DNA from: Danio rerio | Taxonomy: Eukaryota; Chordata; Actinopteri; Cypriniformes; Danionidae | Assembly: GCF_049306965.1 (NCBI RefSeq) | Contig: NC_133176.1 | Span: forward strand, 41,476,001-41,540,000 | DNA: 64,000 nt | Reading direction: 5' to 3' | Program-made: the position numbers and the translations under genes | Part shown: positions 57,351-64,000 of the stretch, piece by piece | Numbering within the stretch: the first letter of the stretch is position 1 | Layout of the letters: each line of letters begins with the position of its first letter | The notes under the pieces: generated by a model | Databases searched by the model: none | Seen by the model: only the letters and a program-made list of their open reading frames with translations | What the model was told of the DNA's origin: nothing

Positions 57351-58755
57351 AGAAACTACCCTTATGATATAAAAGTGAAACTGCCCTGCTGAGGAGAAAA
57401 ACAAAACAAAACTGATTTTTTGTATTGTTGCATATAATTTAAATTATGTTGGTTTAAATGTGGGGCTTCTACTGGTATTCATTTTGCATTTACCCTTTAA
57501 AATGTGCTGGTTTTGATGGTTATTTGATGCTTTGTAATACTTTAATGGTAATTGTAGTGTAAACAAGAACTTCTATGACAGTTTCTTTTTCTTTTTTCCA
57601 GAAGTGTAGCCCATTTTATATAGACAATAATATAGTTTTGTGTGTTTGTGTATTTTTAACTCGCCTTGTATGTATTAAACTGCTAAGTTAGCTAAGTGTG
57701 TAATGTCTATAACACCGACACTGTAAAGCAAAAAAGTGGCCAAATGTATTTACATCTGTACATAGAAGAACAAAGCATCTCACCTGTAGCCTTAATAGCA
57801 ATAAGAACATTTTGACTGACAGCTTCTTTTTGACTGAAAAGGAAGTACATCAGACTTGAGGTCATGCATAACATTTAATTATGTTTGTACAAAATAAATT
57901 ACAAATGCTCTTGCATTGTATTGTAAATGTCTGGGGGATTCTTGAATCCATTCTATAATATGTGCGCCAAATGCTGATGTCAGATGATGTTTCAAACACA
58001 ACATCGCTGCTCTATTTACTCGTAGGAATGTGTGAGAACAGATATGCTTCGAAAATTTCTATGGCACAGTTTTTCAGCAGACTCATTTAGTTTCAAAAGA
58101 AAAGACAATTATTCCAGACAAAAGGTCATCAACGTCATCATGACCAAAATAAAAAAAAAAGCCTGGTCCCAGTGTTTTTAAACAGTGTTATCTAACACAT
58201 CATTGAAAAAAAAACAAAAAAACAAAACTGAATACAACAAAATAAATAAACATTTCACAATTTTAGATTTATACAGAGATATGGGAGAAAATAAGAGACT
58301 TTGAAATTCTCAGTCTTTCTGAATTTATAATTTATAGTTATGCATTCAAATATAATATAATATTTATTTTTGTTTTACAAATTATTGATCACATATCCTC
58401 AATTTAAATTTAAAATCACATTTACATCTAGTCAAAATAACAAAAGGGTGTCATATTTTCAGAAATGTTTGTATTTGCCAGTGTTTTAACTTTAAATGGA
58501 TTAAGAAAGCAATATTTGGTGGATAACTGCATAACATCTAAATGTCATGCTTTTTGCATTTATTTTTAAATATTAAAACATACCTGGTCAATCTGGATAA
58601 ACTGAAAATGTGTTCCCTTCACATCTGTATGTTTATAATAGCACTCAAATGAACTTTAGAGGCAGTATTTAAATAGTCTTTTATAGTCCACTTAAATTTT
58701 ATAGTTAAATAATCGCCATACATGCAATTAGATTAGGTTAAAAACCATTCAAATG
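57351..58755. other. hpgd-glra3 intergenic sequence
   Basis: AT-rich with short A runs. No exon, transposon end or RNA gene was supported. Part of it may be the distal 3' UTR of glra3, since TTTATT words (AATAAA on the minus strand) occur repeatedly, for example near 58363 and 58558. Confidence 0.4.
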
Positions 58756-59714
58756 ATCATTTTGAGACACTTAATTATATATTTTTTTCGTTGTCGGAGG
58801 ACTTGTATAACATATTGGCCGAGACTGCAGCCTTCCTTTAATTCTTTTCTCCATTTATGAACTTGTAACACAGAATTCACTCCCAGCTGAATTATTCTGC
58901 AGTGGCATCATTTGTTTGACGTAACTAACAATGGTTTTTGAACAGTAATGCTTTTGTTTAAGAGAAACTTGCGCTGGACTTGAAAGATGGTTTCAATTTC
59001 TCTGTGGTTGCTGACAGTACGCTAGCAATTAAAGTTTTCAAATTGTGCTTTCTTGAAGCCATTAAGGTAGCTGTAAACAAACAAAACAATCTTTGCTGGT
59101 TCAAGGGCATTCTTGAGATTTAGCTCAGAATGTTTTTGGCCTGGATGCTGGTTTTTAGAGCTGGTCGACGATCATGTTGTGATGAAAATGATTAAGGGTA
59201 ATGTTTAAAAAAAAAAACTATTAAATACTTTGTTATAAAATAATCAACATTACACATTGTGTGGAAAGTTTTATAATACTGATCTCTGCTCTTGCACTCT
59301 GCTATATTCAATAGCTGTATATGAAAAATACAACACAGAACATTGGCAGTAAAGCTGTAAGACGACAAAGTCAACAAAAACCAGTGTAAGACAAACACAC
59401 GCACACATTGTCTCAACAGGGGGCAGTAGTAGTCAGTGTCGGACTGTGCTTCTGTATTAAAAATGTGTAGAAGTGCTGTCCACTGTTGGTTCAGTTGCAG
59501 GACAGGTGTGTAAGTGTCCCTACAAATGTCTATCCTTTGCATAGTGAGCGCAGTGTCTATATGGGTGTACAACACAAACAAACCATTGAATGTAGCCATT
59601 TGGTCCTTGACATCACAGTTTTTCTCAGTCGTTTTCAGACTCCAGCATAGATCTTGGCAGGAAATGTTCACCAGAGTTCAGCGATATGCAGTTCGTCCAC
59701 AAACCATGGTCCTT
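58756..59714 (-). other. Probable glra3 3' UTR with complex sequence
   Basis: Follows the glra3 stop codon on the minus strand. 58790-59180 is repeat-free and of balanced composition (TTGTCGGAGGACTTG, GACAGTACGCTAGCAATTAA), a texture expected of a conserved 3' UTR or downstream regulatory sequence. A 159-codon minus-strand open stretch at 59671-59192 has no start context or known similarity and is most likely fortuitous UTR reading. Confidence 0.4.
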
Positions 59715-62700
59715 CTATGGCTTGTGCACATCCTCGTGGCGAAGGATTTTGTATAGAACCCAATAGAAAATATTGAAAAACAGGAAGGCCAGTGGGAATC
59801 CGGCACGAGACACAGTGTCGATCTTTTTGGCTCGATCGATGAAGAGTTTTCTCATTTCCTCGTGACTCTTTCCGGGAGCAACAGCGGGTTCAGATGGTGT
59901 TGTGGCTGCATTGTTAGCAGTTTTGGGCACAGCACCGTCTTTCCCTGCGTTTGGCGTAAAGCTCAGCCGGCTCTCCCGCACCTCCTCCTCCTTAGAAAAA
60001 GAAAATATACATATAAGTGAAATAAATATACAAATATTCCATCCCATCATAGCAAATTGTGTAATATAATATAATATTGTGAACCATCTTCACTGTATTG
60101 GCACTCTGTTTTAGTTCCATGAGTTGTTTGTTAGTTTAACACTGAAACGACCAGAATTCTACTTGAATGGCCATAGCAGTCAGTTTGACTGTTCATATAC
60201 TTTAAGACTGTCCCCAAAACAACTTTTTACCACATTATATTTGTATACAAAACTTCTGTTGAGATTTGTAGAATTAAACTTTGAATGTCTGACTTCATCC
60301 TAAAATATAATTATACAAATACCATATTTTGATTATTTTTTTGTTGCCTAGCAACTTTATGCAAACAAAGAGGCACACATATTCAAAGGAAAAGCGAATG
60401 CAGAAATGAATTAAGATAATTTGACCATTACAGTCATTTAAGGTAGAATACTCAGAACTCTTGTATTTTGTCATTTTAATTAAATACCAATGTTAGAATT
60501 AAATATACACAAATTAATTTTGTTTTGTTTTTTTATTTTAACAAACCTAAATTATTAAGTTATAACATTTTAAAATGTCACAATGTCTTTGCAGCTCTAG
60601 TGATTAAGCCCCTTGATATGCTTTCTAAACAGCTTGCCTGTTAACGATTAACTCATTAAATAAGGTGGAGCCACGGAGCCACACCTACCTATTGCATCAT
60701 CATCACTGACTAATGATATAGTTCAGAGGTGAACTATTCATCATTTGTTCACCCTTAACTTGACATGTACACACAAACCTTCAAACTAGTTTGGAACAAG
60801 TCAAGGTTGAGTACTGTGAATGAAGACATGCATTTTTGGGTGAACTATCCCTTTAATATTTTAAGAGAAGTTAAAAAGAACAGCATTATTGCATTCTTGC
60901 CGAATGAAATGTTACTATTGATCCAGAACATTTGAATGGTTGTTTATATTCACAAAGAAGCGATTACTTAAAACAAGTGAGTAAATCCATTGCCTTAAAA
61001 GTGACAAGATTTCATTAATTTTCGGCTTAATTTAGTCCCTTTATTAATCTAGGGTTGCCACAATGGAATGAACCACCAATCCAGCATATGTTATGCAGCA
61101 GACACCCTTCCAACTGCAACTCATCACTGGGAAACATCCATACACGTTCATTCACACTCATATGTTCAATTTTAGCATACCCAATTAACTTATACCACAT
61201 GTCTTTGGACTTGTGGGGGAAACCGGACTACCTGGAGGAAACCCACACAAACACGGGAAGAACATGCAAACTCCACACAGAAATGCCAACTGACCCAGCC
61301 GAGGCTCGAACCAGTGACCTTCTTGCTGTGAGGCGACAGCACTACCCACTGCGCCACCCACGAGTTGATTTTATTTCAAAAAGTTGAGTAATTCTGTTCT
61401 AACTTGGAACTGTTAAGTTCACTTGACAATTGTTTAGTTTACTTAATAATGTTAAGACAATTGGTCTACTCACGTTTTTAAACTAAAGTCAACTAAACAC
61501 TTTTTATAGTGCACATAAAATGATTATACATTCATTATGTTGTTCTCTTAATGTTGTTTGATTAAAAAAAGGTCAATGAAATGTGTTAGTCAATGCATAT
61601 ACCCATAAACTAAAAATTGTAAAGTGATACATTTCTGATTATTGTTTAATTCATAAAACTAAACTGCATTATGCTTTTTTTGTTACTAGCTTCTGCTTTA
61701 AAATATTATATACTAGTTACAGTAATTATTTAAAAAAAAAAAATTATGCCCAATGATACAGTTGCTCGAAATATGGCAATGACTTGTGTTTTCATAAACT
61801 CTGTATAATGAGCTGATGTTACTCAATAATTGTTGAACATTTAAAGCACTTTCAACTGTGAAAACATTATTATGCTTTACTACTATTAAAACATAACTCC
61901 AAAAGCCCTATTAACTCTGTAGCAATTCACACAATTGTTAAGTCACTTGTAATGTTAGAAATGATTGGAAAATTGATTGATTGGTAATATTTTAAACTGA
62001 TTTCCCTTCAAATTTGACCTGTATTAAGCCTTATACAGTAGACACCGCTGCTAGAGATTAGATGCAAAAGAGAAAGAGAATGTAATTTATCTGAAAAATA
62101 TACATTTTTAAAAGTGTAAGATATACTTAAAGCATTCCAGTAAATTATTAATGAAAAACATTGTAAATTAAGAGCACACGGAAATCAATTGTTCGTAAAT
62201 GTTCAGTAAATGTTAACTTTGTTTAACATCACAACAAAAATACAAAGTATAAACAAAAATAATTTCCTTGGTCAAAGTCAAGGATTAGTATTATTTGTAG
62301 ATTAACCTTATGATTGAGTTAATTTTAAAGCTATAGCTTATAAGCTTTTCCAAACCGAAGTACCTTCTGTCGTCTTCATAGGAAAAAAAGGTGAATTGTA
62401 ATGTAAGATTCCAAAATTTGTCAATGGTTGTAAATGTATTAATCACAAAAGACAGAAATGGCTTTTTTAAAATCTGAATCGCCTGTCTAATTGTTACTAA
62501 AATAATGAGGCATGCTGTTTCATGGGGGCCGGACTCTATAAACAAGAGCATGTGATTAGAAATTAAGGGAAGAGATAGTATACCGATGTCATAAGCAAAG
62601 GCAAGGACAGAAATGAAGTGCTATGCTCTTTACCATGTCATTAGTTTGGTCAAGCTGGCCCATTGATCCGTAAACCGGCTCGGCACTGCGTGAGCCATTG

Positions 62701-62750
62701 ATACGACGCAATGACTCGGCAAGCTCCTCATCAAATGTTTGATCGAATGT
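59715..62750 (-). CDS. glra3: Glycine receptor subunit alpha-3, 3' end only (partial)
   Basis: The last coding exon is 59990-59715 (91 codons plus TAG) after a strong acceptor (TTTTCTAAG). It encodes the end of the cytoplasmic M3-M4 loop ([12 protein letters not shown]..., an Ala/Pro-rich stretch, [20 protein letters not shown]) and the M4 helix [19 protein letters not shown] with the short extracellular tail [22 protein letters not shown] matches human GLRA3 better than GLRA1, 2 or 4 as I recall them. The protein is a ligand-gated chloride channel of the Cys-loop family in inhibitory synapses. A probable cassette exon lies at 62750-62634 in the same phase. Ligand-binding domain and M1-M3 exons lie beyond the window. 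The intron between the two exons (62633-59991) carries a SINE and two MITE copies. Confidence 0.9.
60715..60856. mobile_element. Palindromic MITE, AAAGGGATAGTT family, short copy
   Basis: ATATAGTTCAGAGGTGAACT on the left, then ACAAGTCAAGGTTGAGT, and a right end TTTTTGGGTGAACTATCCCTTTAAT. The middle is deleted. It is in the last glra3 intron. Confidence 0.7.
61020..61364 (-). mobile_element. DANA-type SINE, minus orientation
   Basis: It runs from TTTAGTCCCTTTATTAATCT through GTCTTTGGACTTGTGGGGG to the tRNA-like head (CCGAGGCTCGAACCAGTGAC, GTGAGGCGACAGCACTACCC, ACTGCGCCACC). It is diverged and in the last glra3 intron. The short open frame across it is SINE sequence, not a gene. Confidence 0.9.
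61372..61515. repeat. AT-rich MITE-like repeat next to SINE
   Basis: CAAAAAGTTGAGTAATTCTG, AACTGTTAAGTTCACTTGAC, and CTAAAGTCAACTAAACACTT ending TTTATAGTGCA give partial dyad symmetry. It is similar in style to the repeats at 30234 and 46140. Boundaries are approximate. Confidence 0.35.
62634..62750 (-). CDS. glra3: Probable alternative cassette exon of glra3 (39 codons)
   Basis: This 117-base open segment is bounded by a long pyrimidine tract plus CTGAAAG acceptor and an ATG/GTAAAG donor, phase 0 on both sides. It encodes [16 protein letters not shown], a middle with [13 protein letters not shown], and ends QLDQTNDM. It is far richer in GC than its AT-rich flanks. Position and phase match the human GLRA3 cassette that makes the long isoform (TEAFALEKFYRFSDM as I recall), which also starts with Thr and ends with Asp-Met before the (D/E)(D/E)EVRESR exon. 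The zebrafish segment is 24 residues longer and otherwise barely similar. Being a multiple of three, it can be skipped without a frameshift. It could instead be constitutive. Confidence 0.6.
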
Positions 62751-62949
62751 CTTTCAGCACAGCAGGGGGATTGAAGAGAGAAAGAAACACAAAGCATGCA
62801 AACTGATAAAACAATAGCTCTCCACATGCAGGGTATCATGCAAGGTCCAAAAGTGAAAATGAATAACCAAATAACATAAATATTAACAAGCAATGGCTTT
62901 AATAATATAAAAGTAAGGGAAGTTAGAGGGAAAGGAAAAAAGGGTTGGT

Positions 62950-64000
62950 TTTAAAAACTAAATGAATTCAACAGAGAATGCTCAAATATTATTTATGCTG
63001 CACTTGATATAAGATCTGCATTTATAAGATTAGGCTACATGGAATCAGACCGCATAAAAACAATGTTAGTTAAGTGGTTTCAACTGAGAATGCTGAAAAT
63101 ATCTTATTTAATTTAGTCAAATTGCTTGAATTTGTAATAGTAAATGAGTTTAGACTGTATGAAAAAAAAATCTAGTGAATCAAATGTTAATGAGCAATTT
63201 CAGCGCTATGGATGTGACATTTGCAGTAAAAATTCAAAACATAAATTCACTCATAATGTATGTTAACTTTATATTGAAAAATCTGTTTATATTTTCCAGA
63301 ACAACTGACCACAGAGTTAGGGGATCAGAAAAATATCGATTTGTAAGCAATTTTTATATTTTAAATGAGGAAAATAAACATGCGTCATGGATGTGACCAA
63401 AAAAAGTTAGCGAGTTTGCAGTATACAACATACTTTGTAGAAATTATGTGAATTAAACTACACAACCCAAAATAAATAATGATAATCATAATGATAAGAG
63501 TCTGCTCTATATAAAACAAAAATTATTTATTTTATTTTATATTTTTGCATTTATGAAGGAAAAAGTGTCGTTGTGGATGTGACATCGCTCCATTATGCAT
63601 GTGACTAATGTGAAATATCGATATGTGTGACTGGTAAATCAAATATAATAGTTTGAAATCATTGGAGTTTTTTTTAAGTACTATAAAATACTTGCTCAAT
63701 GCTTACACACAATACTTTATACGGTTTCCGTATTTTGGTGAAAACTTATTTTTTTCATGGCAAGGTTGACATTTGCTTGGAATTGCTCTACTATTGTTTT
63801 ATTGTGCATCAATTGCCAGAATTCGAAAAACAAAAATTGCATAAAATCAAACCAGATTAAACCAAGAATACTGCATATATTATTTTTTACTGCTATGTGC
63901 TTAAATTACCTGAATTTTTAAAAGTACATGAAATTAGACTGCATGAAAAAATAATAATCAAGTGGTTTCAACTGAGAATGCTGAGACTTAACTTGATTTG
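62950..64000. repeat. Degenerate direct repeat running off the right edge
   Basis: AGTGGTTTCAACTGAGAATG recurs at about 63073 and 63961 (888 bases apart), with a weaker TTCAACAGAGAATGCT at 62967. The preceding GACTGCATGAAAAA-like words recur at about 63046, 63152 and 63936. The intervening part carries TGGATGTGAC three times (63209, 63390, 63574) plus a CATGTGACTAATGTGA variant. No reading frame is significant. It lies in a glra3 intron; the family is not recognised. Confidence 0.55.

Noticed and set aside
59192-59671. 159-codon minus-strand frame after the glra3 stop
   Set aside because: Cysteine-rich, no recognisable domain, lies in the presumed glra3 3' UTR and lacks an independent promoter or splice support.

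Overview
The window is vertebrate genomic DNA, almost certainly zebrafish (Danio rerio) or a very close cyprinid. It is AT-rich, has long introns with consensus GT/AG splice sites, and is crowded with cyprinid repeats: tRNA-derived SINEs of the DANA type, Tc1/mariner copies, palindromic MITEs and long (TA)n, (GT)n and trinucleotide arrays. No bacterial or viral genes were seen, and no LTR or retrovirus-like element was recognised.

Three host genes can be read exon by exon. cep44 (plus strand, 10 coding exons, 3855-15041, 364 aa) encodes a centrosomal/centriolar protein. hpgd (minus strand, 7 coding exons, 56714 down to 40698, 261 aa) encodes NAD-dependent 15-hydroxyprostaglandin dehydrogenase. 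The 3' end of glra3 (minus strand) has its last coding exon at 59990-59715, encoding the M4 helix and C-terminus of a glycine receptor alpha subunit, plus a probable 39-residue cassette exon at 62750-62634. The rest of glra3 lies beyond the right edge. From memory, the order CEP44-HPGD-GLRA3 matches human 4q34, which supports the gene names.

Layout: 1-2400 is upstream sequence with a LINE-tail-like repeat and a 300-bp tandem duplication. 2390-2830 is the GC-richer cep44 promoter with repeated inverted CCAAT boxes. 3855-15041 is cep44. 15042-40300 is a 25-kb intergenic stretch between convergent cep44 and hpgd; it holds Tc1 copies, SINEs, a 400-bp (TA)n array and two or more repeat-free blocks that look like conserved noncoding candidates. 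40.3-56.8 kb is hpgd, with a 9.8-kb fifth intron carrying DNA transposons and an unusual GCGTACGC-rich element with an internal tRNA-like pol III promoter. 56.8-59.7 kb is the hpgd-glra3 interval and glra3 3' UTR. 59.7-64 kb is the end of glra3.

The three genes are not an operon or pathway: they act in centriole structure, prostaglandin inactivation and inhibitory neurotransmission respectively. The most interesting observations are the expanded glra3 cassette exon at the site of the human alpha3L insert, a cep44 mini-intron made mostly of (CTA)n(TAA)n that stays open until the acceptor TAG, head-to-head SINE heads beside a giant (TA)n, and repeat-free noncoding blocks in the intergenic region.
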